A DNA stretch of 64,000 nt from Kitasatospora sp. A2-31 (GTDB taxonomy: Bacteria; Actinomycetota; Actinomycetes; Streptomycetales; Streptomycetaceae): assembly GCF_022288725.1 (NCBI RefSeq), contig NZ_JAKNTA010000007.1:228966-292965 (forward strand), written 5' to 3'. The position numbers and the translations under genes were made by a program. Shown one piece after another: positions 32,570 to 41,483 of the stretch. How positions within the stretch are numbered: position 1 is the first letter of the stretch; every line of letters begins with the position of its first letter. The notes beneath the pieces were generated by a model. The model saw nothing but the letters and a program-made list of their open reading frames with translations, had not been told where the DNA came from and searched no databases.

Positions 32570-33832
32570 ATGCGTAGCAGTGGCAACGGCAGGAACAGCA
32601 GCGGCGGCGGCAGCGGTCGCGGCGGACAGGGCGGGGGCCGGGGCGGCGGCTCCTACGGGGGCGGCTCCGGCCGCGGTGGCTCGTACGGCGGCGGATCCGG
32701 TTCCTCGCGCGGCGGCGGCGCCGGCCGCGGCGGATCGGGCCGGGGCGGGTCCGGCGCCCCGCGGGGCGGCTCGTACGGCGGCGGCTCGGGCTCCTCGCGC
32801 GGCGGTTCGTACGACCGGCGCGACGACCGGCGCGACGACCGCCGGTACCCGGACCGCCCGCTGCGCCCCGAGGAGCGGCGCTACGACCGCCCCGAGTACG
32901 GCGGCGGCCCCAACGCCACCCCCGCCCGCGGCGGCTACGCCGGGCGCCGCCCCGGCCCGGCCCCGCGCCCGCGCCGTGAGGGCCAGGGCGCCCCGGGCGA
33001 CCCGCGCCGCCAGCCGCAGCGCTCGCGCGAGCTGCAGGCGCGGATCGAGGACGCGGTGCTCGCCCGGCACGACAAGCCGGCCGTGAAGCTGCCCAAGACC
33101 TTCGGCGAGCCCGAGGGCGAGCGCCTGCAGAAGGTCCTGGCGCGCGCCGGCGTCGGCAGCCGCCGCGCCTGCGAGGAGCTGATCGAGCAGGGCCGGGTCG
33201 AGGTCAACGGCAAGCTCGTCACCGAGCAGGGCAAGCGTGTCGACCCGCAGAAGGACGAGATCAAGGTGGACGGCCTGACCGTCGCCACCCAGTCGTACCT
33301 GTTCTTCGCGCTGAACAAGCCGGCCGGCGTGGTCTCCACCATGGAGGACCCGGACGGCCGCCAGTGCCTCGGCGACTACGTGACCAACCGCGAGACGCGG
33401 CTGTTCCACGTCGGCCGTCTGGACACCGAGACCGAGGGCATCATCCTGCTCACCAACCACGGCGAGCTGGCCCACCGCCTCACCCACCCGCGGTACGGCG
33501 TGACCAAGACCTACCTGGCCGCGATCCAGGGCCCGATCCCGCGCGACCTGGGCAAGCAGCTCGCGCAGGGCATCGAGCTGGAGGACGGGTTCGCCCGGGC
33601 CGACAGCTTCAAGGTCGTCTCCAACGTCGGCAAGAACTACCTCGTCGAGGTCACCCTGCACGAGGGCCGCAAGCACATCGTCCGCCGGATGCTGGCCGAG
33701 GCCGGCTTCCCGGTCGAGAAGCTGGTGCGCACGCACTTCGGCCCGATCGCCCTGGGCGACCAGAAGTCCGGCTGGCTGCGCCGTCTGACCAACCCCGAGG
33801 TCGGCCAGCTGATGCGCGAGGTCGGTCTGTAG
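32570..33832 (+). CDS. RsuA/RluB-family rRNA pseudouridine synthase with Gly/Arg-rich N-terminus
   Basis: A 420-aa protein. Residues 1 to about 150 are RGG/GGS-rich with DDRRDDRR, like RNA-binding disordered tails. An S4 domain follows (RLQKVLARAGVGSRRACEEL, then IEQGRVEVNG), and then the catalytic domain with the Asp-containing GRLDTETEGIILLTNHGEL and KTYLAAIQGPIPRDL. The C-terminal EGRKHIVRRMLAEAGFPVEKL is typical of the family, which makes pseudouridine in 23S or 16S rRNA. Its place between scpB and cmk is conserved in actinobacteria. ATG 32570 is preferred; a TTG directly upstream is also in frame. Confidence 0.93.
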   Translation: MRSSGNGRNSSGGGSGRGGQGGGRGGGSYGGGSGRGGSYGGGSGSSRGGGAGRGGSGRGGSGAPRGGSYGGGSGSSRGGSYDRRDDRRDDRRYPDRPLRPEERRYDRPEYGGGPNATPARGGYAGRRPGPAPRPRREGQGAPGDPRRQPQRSRELQARIEDAVLARHDKPAVKLPKTFGEPEGERLQKVLARAGVGSRRACEELIEQGRVEVNGKLVTEQGKRVDPQKDEIKVDGLTVATQSYLFFALNKPAGVVSTMEDPDGRQCLGDYVTNRETRLFHVGRLDTETEGIILLTNHGELAHRLTHPRYGVTKTYLAAIQGPIPRDLGKQLAQGIELEDGFARADSFKVVSNVGKNYLVEVTLHEGRKHIVRRMLAEAGFPVEKLVRTHFGPIALGDQKSGWLRRLTNPEVGQLMREVGL

Positions 33833-33906
33833 CCCGGCCGACGCTCCGGTCGGGTCGGTCGCGCAGTCGCCGGACCGGCCTGCGCCTTCGGGCCTAAGCG
33901 TGACAA

Positions 33907-33936
33907 GGGCCTCCCCGCCGAGTGGCGGGGAGGCCC
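33907..33936 (+). terminator. intrinsic terminator after the pseudouridine synthase gene
   Basis: GGGCCTCCCCGCC pairs perfectly with GGCGGGGAGGCCC around a GAGT loop. It closes the ParA/scpA/scpB/pseudouridine synthase block. Confidence 0.85.
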
Positions 33937-34101
33937 TCACGCCGTTCGGCGGGTCCTGCTGTGAGCCGGGACGCATCGCCTGGTCACCGGCTTGTCAGCG
34001 CGATGATCCGTGGCCGAGGATTGCCACCTGACCGCGGCCCGCCGAGTGGCGGGAGTGCGCCACGGTGGCGCGGGCGGGAGGCGAGACGGGGGAGCGGCGT
34101 C

Positions 34102-35085
34102 GTGTCCGATGCACCACTCAGCGCACTGGGACTGGCCGCACCGGACGGACGGGTCTACGCGGCGCTGGTGGCCAATCCGCAGTCGACGGCGGAGGACCTG
34201 GCGGTCGCGTGCGGGCTGACCCTCCAGCAGAGCGTGCGCGCTCTGGACCGGCTGGCGCAGCACGGCATGGCGACCCGCGCCCCGGTGGACCGGCACCGGT
34301 TCCTGCCGGTGGCCCCGGACGTCGCGATAGGCACGCTGATCGGCCACCGCGAGTCCGAACTGCGGCATGCCCGCGCCGAGATGCACCGTCTGATGGACGC
34401 CTTCCGGGAGGCCTCGCGCTACACCGACCCGGCGCACTCGGTCGAGGTGCTGACCGGCGGGGAGGCGATCGCCCAGCGGCTGGAGCACATCACCGAGACC
34501 AGCCAGTACCAGGTGCGCGGCTTCGACTGCCCCCCGTACATCCAGGACCCGGTGGCCAACATCCCGCTGCAGCGCCGGCGGATGAAGGAGGGGCTGCGGT
34601 TCCGGACCATCTACGACCGGGAGGCGGTGGCCTGGCCGGGCCGGCTGGAGAAGAACATCCTGGTCGGCGTCGCGGACGGCGAGGAGGCGCGGGTCCGGCC
34701 GGCGCTGCCGATGAAGATGATCATGTCGGACGACCGGATGGCGATCATCCCGATCAGTGTGGGGGACAGCGTCCTCGACGCCGCCTACGTCATCCACCCG
34801 TCCGCGCTGCTGCAGGCGCTGGACACGCTGTTCGAGGCGGAGTGGGAGCGCGCCGTCCAGCTCCAGGCCGCGATCGGGGCGGGGGAGGAGGCGCTGGAGC
34901 CGGAGGCCGACCACCGCAAGCTGCTGGGCCTGCTCGCGGCCGGCCTCACCGACGAGTCGATCGCCCGCTCGCTCGGCTGGAGCGCCCGGACCACCCAGCG
35001 CCGGCTGCAGAGCCTGATGCGCGAGCTGGGCGCCACCACCCGGTTCCAGGCCGGTATGGCGGCCCGGGAGCGCGGCTGGCTCTGA
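34102..35085 (+). CDS. TrmB/LuxR-like transcriptional regulator
   Basis: A 327-aa regulator. The N-terminal winged helix resembles TrmB (VYAALVANPQSTAEDLAVACGL). A central ligand-type domain of about 180 residues follows (ASRYTDPAHSVEVLTGGEAI, YDREAVAWPGRLEKNI), and a C-terminal LuxR/GerE-like helix-turn-helix (LLGLLAAGLTDESIARSLG then ARTTQRRLQSLM). Such proteins are abundant in Streptomyces; the ligand and targets here are unknown. GTG 34102 follows GGGGGAG. The open frame upstream of it begins near the preceding terminator and lacks support. Confidence 0.87.
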   Translation: MSDAPLSALGLAAPDGRVYAALVANPQSTAEDLAVACGLTLQQSVRALDRLAQHGMATRAPVDRHRFLPVAPDVAIGTLIGHRESELRHARAEMHRLMDAFREASRYTDPAHSVEVLTGGEAIAQRLEHITETSQYQVRGFDCPPYIQDPVANIPLQRRRMKEGLRFRTIYDREAVAWPGRLEKNILVGVADGEEARVRPALPMKMIMSDDRMAIIPISVGDSVLDAAYVIHPSALLQALDTLFEAEWERAVQLQAAIGAGEEALEPEADHRKLLGLLAAGLTDESIARSLGWSARTTQRRLQSLMRELGATTRFQAGMAARERGWL

Positions 35086-35192
35086 CCCCGGCCGTCGCCG
35101 CAGCGCCGGCCGCCGCCTCGCCGGCCCCCCCCGGCCGTCGTTGGCACACCTGTGGGCGCCGGCACCCCGGCCGTGGCGCTGCCCGCGCGGGC

Positions 35193-35555
35193 TCAGCTCC
35201 AGGGGGTGAGGCTCGCCCAGCGGCCGTCCGGGCCACGCTCGACCTTCTCCAGGCCGATCACGGCGGACCGGTTCAGCCGCCCGTAGATGTGGGGGAACAG
35301 CACGCCGGGCGTGGCCCCGGGCGGCGGTGCGCCGTGCGGCGCCTCCCACTTGACCATCGGCTCCACCAGCGACTCCTCGATCAGCAGCGCCATCAGCGGC
35401 TCGCGGGCGTCGGCGAAGAAGGCGTTGGCCACCGCGAGTGCCGTCTGTTCGTCCGCCGAGCAGTGGATGAACCCGTCGGTGAGCAACGAGGCGGTGGCGT
35501 ACGGCCGGCCGGGGTCGGCCAGCCAGTCGTCCAGGGGGGCGAGGTGCAGGATCAT
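35193..35555 (-). CDS. DUF952 family protein
   Basis: A 120-aa protein with the DUF952 signature: MILHLAPLDDWLADP at the start, GFIHCSADEQTALAVANAFF in the middle, and FPHIYGRLNRSAVIG near the end. The His and Cys in FIHCS are conserved in the family. No biochemical function is known. It lies downstream of the two DUF4139 genes on the same strand, after a 205-bp gap containing GGAGGAATCGGGGCC twice (about 35692-35721). Confidence 0.88.
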   Translation of the reverse strand: MILHLAPLDDWLADPGRPYATASLLTDGFIHCSADEQTALAVANAFFADAREPLMALLIEESLVEPMVKWEAPHGAPPPGATPGVLFPHIYGRLNRSAVIGLEKVERGPDGRWASLTPWS

Positions 35556-35760
35556 GGTTCTGTTGTACCCGAGCCGGTAGCCGAGCGGACGTCCGGGACT
35601 GAGCGGGTGTCACGGCGGCGGGTCGCCGGACGGTCCCGCCGGAACGCCCGGCCGCTGCGCCCGGCCGCGTCCGTGGCCGCGGACGCGGCCGGAGGAATCG
35701 GGGCCGGAGGAATCGGGGCCGGAGCCGGAGCCGGGGACGCGGTCGGGGTCGGGGCCGTCG

Positions 35761-37308
35761 TCACAGGCCGGCCACCTTCGAGGAGGCGGAGACCTCGTAC
35801 ACCAGCGTGACGGTGCGGTGCGCGCCCGGACCCAGCGGGACGTCCCAGCGGGCGATGCCCTCGGCGTCGAAGGCGTCGGGGGCCGGCCGGCAGTCCTCCT
35901 TGCGTAGCCGCACCTCCACCGCGGACACCTCGGAGACCGGCACCCGCTCGCGCACCGCGACCAGCTGCTCGTCCTGCTCCTCCGGACCGGAGAAGCGGGA
36001 GATGTGCAGCCGGACCGTCCGGGTGGTCACCTGGCGCTGGCTGAGACCGGTGGTGGCCTGGCTCTCCTCGGCCTCGCGGACCACCCGGTAGCCGTCGGAG
36101 CTGCCGAAGGCCAGCTCGGCGTCGGCGCCCGCCGCCGTGAACGGCAGCTCGCCGCGGCCGGTGAAGCCGCTGCCGCGGACCAGTTCGACCGGGCCGACCA
36201 GCAGCGCGTGCCCGGACGCGTTGCGGAACCGCACCACCTGGGTGACCAGCGGGGACAGCTCCGGCGCGCAGGCGTACTCGGTGGTGGCCGGCACGGTGAA
36301 GGCGCCCAGCGGCACCCGGTGCGCCCGGCCGTCCGAGGGCACCGACGCCGGCGCGGGCGCGCGCAGCACCCGGACCTCGCCGCCGTCGTCCACCCCGGGC
36401 ACCTCGCCGGACGGTCCGAGCGTGCCGATCGCCTCCTCGCGCAGCTCGACCTCGACGGTGCGGCGCTCCTCGGCGCTGCGCTCGCGCAGCGTCAGCCGGT
36501 CCTCGGCCAGCGCGGGCGGTTCGGTGGCCAGCGCGGATCGGGCCGTGGACAGGGTGAGCCGGGCGTCCGTCCAGTCCTCCCCGGTGCGCTGCCAGACCAC
36601 GGCCTCCGACTCCAGCCGCAGGGTGCCGTCGACCAGGGTGGCCCGGTAGGAGGGGCGCCAGAGGGCGCACGGAACCAGGTGGCTGACGGTCAGCCGGGCC
36701 GGTCCGGCGGTGGCGGCCTCGACGGTGAGGTCGAGGTGGGCGACGAGCTCGGCCGGCTCCTCCTCGGCCTGGTCGAGCGCGATCCGGGCCCGGGTGGCGT
36801 CCTCCTCGAGCCGGCGCAGCCGGGAGCGGACGGCGCGCAGCTCCTCGCCGTACCGCTCGCGTTCGCCGTCCACCCGGTCCAGTTCGCGCGTCCAGCGGGC
36901 CCGTTCGACCTCGCCGGCGCCGGCGCCCTCGCCGACCTCGCGCAGCAGGTCGGCGGAGAGCTGGGCGAGCAGCGCCAGCCTGGCCTGGAGGCGGTCGCGC
37001 AGCTGCTCCTCGCGGCGGGTCCGGCGTTCGAGTTCGTGCACCCGGTGGCGCAGCTCGGAGTCGTCGGGGCCGGGCGCCCGGGGAGCGGGTGGGGTCCAGG
37101 CGCGCACGATGCGGGCGTCCAGGACACGGGTGCCCGTGGCGTCCGCCTCGGCGCGCAGGGTGCGGTCGACGGCGAGCGCGGTGATCGGTCCGAGGCGCAG
37201 CCGCTGGACGCCGGCGGAGAGCTCGACGGTGGCGGTGCGCTCGACGTGGCTGCGGTCCTCCAGGCAGGTGACGGCGGTGACCGGGAGGGGGGCGGTGGTG
37301 CTGGTCAT
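35761..37308 (-). CDS. DUF4139 (mucoidy inhibitor MuiA-like) protein, shorter paralogue
   Basis: A 515-aa protein. The N-terminal DUF4140-like strand region (VTCLEDRSHVERTATVELSA) is followed by a coiled coil (about residues 90-185: RHRVHELERRTRREEQLRDR onward). A beta-rich DUF4139 domain completes it (LVPCALWRPSYRATLVDG, VWQRTGEDWTDARLTLSTA, TTEYACAPELSP). The family is named after MuiA, reported as an inhibitor of mucoidy, but its molecular role is unclear. It starts 3 bp after the stop of the longer paralogue, so the two are co-transcribed and may form a complex. Confidence 0.88.
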   Translation of the reverse strand: MTSTTAPLPVTAVTCLEDRSHVERTATVELSAGVQRLRLGPITALAVDRTLRAEADATGTRVLDARIVRAWTPPAPRAPGPDDSELRHRVHELERRTRREEQLRDRLQARLALLAQLSADLLREVGEGAGAGEVERARWTRELDRVDGERERYGEELRAVRSRLRRLEEDATRARIALDQAEEEPAELVAHLDLTVEAATAGPARLTVSHLVPCALWRPSYRATLVDGTLRLESEAVVWQRTGEDWTDARLTLSTARSALATEPPALAEDRLTLRERSAEERRTVEVELREEAIGTLGPSGEVPGVDDGGEVRVLRAPAPASVPSDGRAHRVPLGAFTVPATTEYACAPELSPLVTQVVRFRNASGHALLVGPVELVRGSGFTGRGELPFTAAGADAELAFGSSDGYRVVREAEESQATTGLSQRQVTTRTVRLHISRFSGPEEQDEQLVAVRERVPVSEVSAVEVRLRKEDCRPAPDAFDAEGIARWDVPLGPGAHRTVTLVYEVSASSKVAGL

Positions 37309-37311
37309 CGT

Positions 37312-39741
37312 TCAGTTCCTCCGGTTTCCGCCGACGATGGCCTTGCCGGCCGGGATTCTGATCTGGAAGTCGCCGTCGAGCTCGGCCCGGCCGCCCGGCG
37401 GCAGCTCGACGCGCCACAGCCGGGTACCCGGCGGGTACTCCGGGGCGGGGCTCGCGGGCGCCTGCCAGTCGGCGCGCTCCTCGATCCGGATGTCCGCGTC
37501 CGAGGCGACCGGCACCCGCTCGCGGACCTCGACGGTGACCGGCCGCCCGAGCCGGTTCGCCAGCTCGACGTGCACCCGGTGGTCGAGCAGGGTGGTGTTG
37601 TTGAGCATGCCGGCGGTGGACTCGCGCAGCTCGGTGCGGCGCACCACCTCGATGCTCTCGGCCACGCCGATGCCCAGCCGGCGGGTGCCGCCGGGGGCGA
37701 GGGTGGGCAGCGCGGCGGTGAGCAGGAACTCGCCGTCGACGGTGACCTCCACCGGCCCGGCCAGCACGGCCTGCGCGGTCGGGTTGGCGAGCACGACCGT
37801 GCTGTAGACCTTCTCCTCGACGGAGGGCACGGTGACGTACTCAGGGCGGACGGACAGCGGGATCTCGCCGATGGTGACGGTGTGCCAGGTGCCGTCCGAC
37901 GGGATGTCGGCGGGTGCGGCGGCGTCGAAGCGGTGGTCGAAGGAACCCGCGGAGGCGCGCGGCGGTACGGCGTGGCGGGGCAGCGGCAGGGCGGCCACCG
38001 AACGGGCGACGTTCGCCGAGTGCTGCCGGGCCGGCGTGGACCGCCCGGCCGTGGGCGTTCGCAGCGTGCCGCGTCGGCCGGCCGGCTGCTCGGGGCCGGA
38101 CAGGACGAGGGCCGGGTAGTCGAGCAGCGCGGCGTCGGGAGTGAGCGGCGCGAACGGCTCGGCGGAAGGCTGGGCGGCGGGTTCGGCACCGGCTCCGCCG
38201 GCGTCGGGCCCGCCGGGGCCGCCGTACCCGGCGAAGTGTGCGGTGGCGTCGCCGGCCGGTGCGGCGAGGGTGGGGCGCGTCGCCGGGCGGGAGGCGCGTC
38301 TGGCGCGCGCCGGGGCGCCGCCGGGAGCCGCCGGCGCGGGGGGCGGCGGTGCGGCGGGGGCCGGCGCCGGCGCGACGGCGGGCGGCGGCAGCGGGCCGCC
38401 GGGCTGCGGGGGCGGCGGCCCGCCGTACCCGGCGAAGCCGGCCTGCAGGAAGTCCGGTCCCTCGGTGTCCAGGGCGTGGCCCGCCCGCGGGGCGGCGGCC
38501 GTCACGGGGGCGGGCGGCGCGGCCGTGACCACGGCGGTGGCCACGGCCGGGCGCTCGGGCGCGGGCCGCGGGCCCGCCGCGTCGTAGCCGGTGAAGAGGT
38601 CGGCCAGGCCGCCCGGGGTCTCGCGCCAGCCGGACGGCGGCGGGACCGGCTGGCTGCGGCCGATCCGCAGCGAGCGGAGCTTGGGGAGGTCGGTGCGCCG
38701 GTCCAGGTCGGCGGTGGAGAGGGCGAGCCGGACGCCGGTCCAGTCCTCGCCGGTCCGCTGGGCGACGGAGGCGCGCAGGAGCAGCTGCCCGGTGTCCGCG
38801 CCCTGGTGGTAGGAGAGGCGGTAGGCGGGTACCCAGCGGGCGCCGGGGACGCCGTACTCGAGTTCGAGCTCGATCTCGGCGGCGTCGGCGGCGGCGTCGG
38901 CGGCGGTGCCGTCGGCGGGGGTGGTGCTGGCGGGGGTGGTGCTGGCGGGGGTGCCGTCGGCAGAGGTGGTGTCGGCTGGGGTGGCGGCATCCGGGAGGGC
39001 TTCGGTGCCGGGGAGAGCCGCGGTGCCGGGGAGCGGAGCACTGCCGTCGGCCGGGCTGCCGCCGGGAGCGGCGGCCGCACCCGGGGTGGCGGTCGCGGCC
39101 GGGCTGGCGAGCGTGACCAGCACGGTGGCCGAGGTGTCGACGGGGTGGGCCGGCTCGGCGGTGGAGGAGCGCTCCAGCCGGTCGGCGAGCACCGCGGACT
39201 CGTGCTCGGCGGCCTCCAGGTCCCGGGTCAGTTCCTCGGCACGCCGCTGGAGCCGGTCGAGGCGCTCGTCGACGAACTCGGCAAGCTCCAGCCAGGCGTC
39301 GGCGGGCGTCCGGCGCAGCGGCTCGTCCTTGCGCCGCGGCGGCGGCACCGCACGCAGGGCGGCCGTCTCGGCGATGGTCGCCAGGGCCAGCCGGTGCCGC
39401 TCGCGGACGGCGTGCTCGTGCTCCCGCGCCTCGTCCAGCCGACGGCGCAGCTCCGGGAGTTCGTCGCGGCTGCGGAGTTCGGCTACCGGTTCGAGGCGGG
39501 CCTCGGTGACGGCGGTGCCAGGTGGTCCGTCCAGCACCCGGGCGCGCAGCGACCGGCCGTCGAGCACGCGGGGCAGGCCGGTCAGCCGGAGCCGGCCGTT
39601 CGGCGGCAGCGCCACCCGGGCCCGGCGGCGGCAGACCGCGCCGGCGGCGTAGACCACGACGGAGTCGAGCACCGACGGGTGGGCCGGTACCTCGGGCCCG
39701 TCCGATCGCTTCCTGTTCTCTGCCCTGTGCTGGTCGTTCAC
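37312..39741 (-). CDS. DUF4139 (MuiA-like) protein, longer paralogue
   Basis: An 809-aa protein with the same order of parts as its 515-aa neighbour: an N-terminal strand region (VVVYAAGAVCRRRARVALPP), a coiled coil (about 95-200), and DUF4139 beta domains (ARWVPAYRLSYHQGADTG, QRTGEDWTGVRLALSTADL). It carries two long disordered insertions: an Ala/Thr/Asp-rich one near residues 220-290 and a Pro/Gly/Ala-rich one near 390-570. The two genes look like a tandem duplication in which this copy gained the insertions. It has no signal peptide. The divergent gene is tyrA. Confidence 0.87.
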   Translation of the reverse strand: MNDQHRAENRKRSDGPEVPAHPSVLDSVVVYAAGAVCRRRARVALPPNGRLRLTGLPRVLDGRSLRARVLDGPPGTAVTEARLEPVAELRSRDELPELRRRLDEAREHEHAVRERHRLALATIAETAALRAVPPPRRKDEPLRRTPADAWLELAEFVDERLDRLQRRAEELTRDLEAAEHESAVLADRLERSSTAEPAHPVDTSATVLVTLASPAATATPGAAAAPGGSPADGSAPLPGTAALPGTEALPDAATPADTTSADGTPASTTPASTTPADGTAADAAADAAEIELELEYGVPGARWVPAYRLSYHQGADTGQLLLRASVAQRTGEDWTGVRLALSTADLDRRTDLPKLRSLRIGRSQPVPPPSGWRETPGGLADLFTGYDAAGPRPAPERPAVATAVVTAAPPAPVTAAAPRAGHALDTEGPDFLQAGFAGYGGPPPPQPGGPLPPPAVAPAPAPAAPPPPAPAAPGGAPARARRASRPATRPTLAAPAGDATAHFAGYGGPGGPDAGGAGAEPAAQPSAEPFAPLTPDAALLDYPALVLSGPEQPAGRRGTLRTPTAGRSTPARQHSANVARSVAALPLPRHAVPPRASAGSFDHRFDAAAPADIPSDGTWHTVTIGEIPLSVRPEYVTVPSVEEKVYSTVVLANPTAQAVLAGPVEVTVDGEFLLTAALPTLAPGGTRRLGIGVAESIEVVRRTELRESTAGMLNNTTLLDHRVHVELANRLGRPVTVEVRERVPVASDADIRIEERADWQAPASPAPEYPPGTRLWRVELPPGGRAELDGDFQIRIPAGKAIVGGNRRN

Positions 39742-40162
39742 CCGGCCTGCCCCTTCGTTCGCGCTGTCCCGCGCCGAATCGCGCGCTGCCGCCCCCTGAG
39801 CGGTCAGTCTGCCTCGCTTCGGTGCGGGCGTCGCTGGATTTCGTCCTGCGTGGCGTGTGCGTTCCGGCCCGCGTCCTGCCGCGGGCCCGGTGGTGGTGGT
39901 CTCCGTGCCCCTCGTCGCGGTGGTCGTGACCGTGGTTGTGGTCGATTGCGGTGTGCGGTTGCGGTTGCGGTCGTGAGGTGGTCGTGGTCGTCGTCGAGAG
40001 AGGGGACGGGGCAGTGGGCCCGGCGGTTGCGGCGTGACCTCGCGGTGGCGGTGGCGGTGGCGATGGCGATGGCGGTGTCACGGTGGCGGTGGGGACGGGG
40101 CCGGGGATGCGAGAGGATGGGGCGAGCACGCCCAGGCCAGCCGTGAGGAGAGCCAACCCGCC
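39742..40162. other. divergent intergenic region with long GGT/GTC-rich simple sequence
   Basis: A 421-bp gap between a DUF4139 gene and tyrA. From about 39888 to 40093 it is a simple-sequence tract of GGTGGT, GTCGTG and GGCGGT units, with strong strand asymmetry (G and T on plus). No gene is supported; a 1380-codon open frame that crosses it is an antisense artefact. The GAGGAG at 40145-40150 serves tyrA. Confidence 0.6.
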
Positions 40163-41248
40163 ATGCGCACTGCCGTCGTCGTCGGTACCGGACTCATCGG
40201 GACGTCCGCCGCGCTCGCCCTGACCGGACGCGGGCTGACCGTCCATCTGGAGGACGCCGACCCGGACGCGGCCCGGACCGCCGCCTCGCTCGGCGCCGGC
40301 ACCACCGAGCCCGCCGACGGCCCGGTGGACCTGGCGATCATCGCCGTGCCGCCCGCGCTGGTCGGCAAGGTCCTCGCGGACTGCCAGCGGCGCGGCCTGG
40401 CCCGCTGGTACACCGACGTCGCCAGCGTGAAGGACGGCCCGCGCGCGGAGATCGCCGCGCTGGGCTGCGACACCGTCCACTACATCGGCAGCCACCCGAT
40501 GGCCGGGCGCGAGCGCTCCGGCCCGCTGGCCGCCCGCGCCGACCTGTTCGAGGGGCGGCCGTGGGTGCTCACCCCCACCCCCGACACCGACACGGAGACG
40601 CTGAACGCCGTCCTGGAGCTGGTCGCCCTCTGCGGTGCGATGCCGATCGTGATGGACTCGGCCGCCCACGACCGCGCCGTCGCCCTGGTCTCGCACGCCC
40701 CGCAGCTGGTCTCGTCGCTGGTCGCCGCGCGGCTGGAGCACGCCGACGAGACGGCCATACGGCTCTCCGGCCAGGGCGTCCGGGACGTGACCCGCATCGC
40801 CGCCTCCAATCCCGGCATGTGGGTGGACATCCTCTCCGCCAACGCGGGCGCCGTCGCCGACATCCTGGAGGAGGTCGCCGCAGACCTGGGTGACACCGTC
40901 ACCGCGCTGCGGGCGCTCCAGACCGCCGAGGAGGGCGAGCGCCGGGCCGGGGCGGCCGGGATCGCGGACGTCATGCGGCGCGGCAACACCGGCCAGGCCC
41001 GGATCCCCGGCAAGCACGGTGCACCGCCCACCCGGTACGAGACGGTGGCCGTGGTGCTCGGCGACCAGCCCGGCGAGCTCGGCCGCCTCTTCGGCGAGGT
41101 CGGGGCGGTGGGCGTGAACATCGAGGACGTCGCCATAGAGCACTCCACCGGCCAGCAGGTCGGCTTCGTCCAGCTGTCGGTCGCCCCGGCCGCGGTGAAG
41201 CCGCTGACGGCGGCGCTGCGGGCGAGCGGCTGGAGCGTCCGGGACTGA
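40163..41248 (+). CDS. tyrA: prephenate dehydrogenase
   Basis: A 361-aa enzyme of tyrosine synthesis that oxidatively decarboxylates prephenate to 4-hydroxyphenylpyruvate. The N-terminal Rossmann fold shows VVVGTGLIGTSAALAL. Catalytic-domain landmarks are YTDVASVKDGPRAEI and YIGSHPMAGRERSGP, with the conserved His. The C-terminal 70 residues resemble an ACT domain (AVVLGDQPGELGRLFGEVGA), which would allow feedback control by tyrosine. ATG 40163 starts the conserved fold. cmk and der follow on the same strand, the order known from Streptomyces. Confidence 0.95.
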   Translation: MRTAVVVGTGLIGTSAALALTGRGLTVHLEDADPDAARTAASLGAGTTEPADGPVDLAIIAVPPALVGKVLADCQRRGLARWYTDVASVKDGPRAEIAALGCDTVHYIGSHPMAGRERSGPLAARADLFEGRPWVLTPTPDTDTETLNAVLELVALCGAMPIVMDSAAHDRAVALVSHAPQLVSSLVAARLEHADETAIRLSGQGVRDVTRIAASNPGMWVDILSANAGAVADILEEVAADLGDTVTALRALQTAEEGERRAGAAGIADVMRRGNTGQARIPGKHGAPPTRYETVAVVLGDQPGELGRLFGEVGAVGVNIEDVAIEHSTGQQVGFVQLSVAPAAVKPLTAALRASGWSVRD

Positions 41249-41354
41249 ACCCGGCCGGGGCCCTCCCGGCCTGCGGCGGGGCCGCGGCCCGGGGTCCGGA
41301 CCGGGGCCGCGGATCGGGGGCCGCCCTGGGGTCCGCCCTGGGGTCCGGGCCGGG

Positions 41355-41380
41355 GGCCGCCCCCGGGCGGGGCGGCCTTT
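41355..41380 (+). terminator. likely tyrA terminator
   Basis: GGCCGCCCC and GGGGCGGCC form a perfect 9-bp stem with a CGGGC loop (41355-41377), followed by TTT. It lies about 106 bp after the tyrA stop within a very GC-rich stretch of repeated GGGGTCCG units. Confidence 0.75.
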
Positions 41381-41483
41381 CGCGCCGGTCCATTAACCTT
41401 GAGGTAGACAACCCCGGGTTTCACGCTGCGCGGAATCAGGTCGCGCGGGTCCGGGCCCCAGGCTTCAGAGAGAGGTTCGCCCC

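Noticed and set aside
36004..40146. A 1380-codon open frame on plus
   Set aside because: It is antisense to the two DUF4139 genes, whose codon pattern and motifs are clear; the translation is Gly/Arg/Ala-rich without structure.
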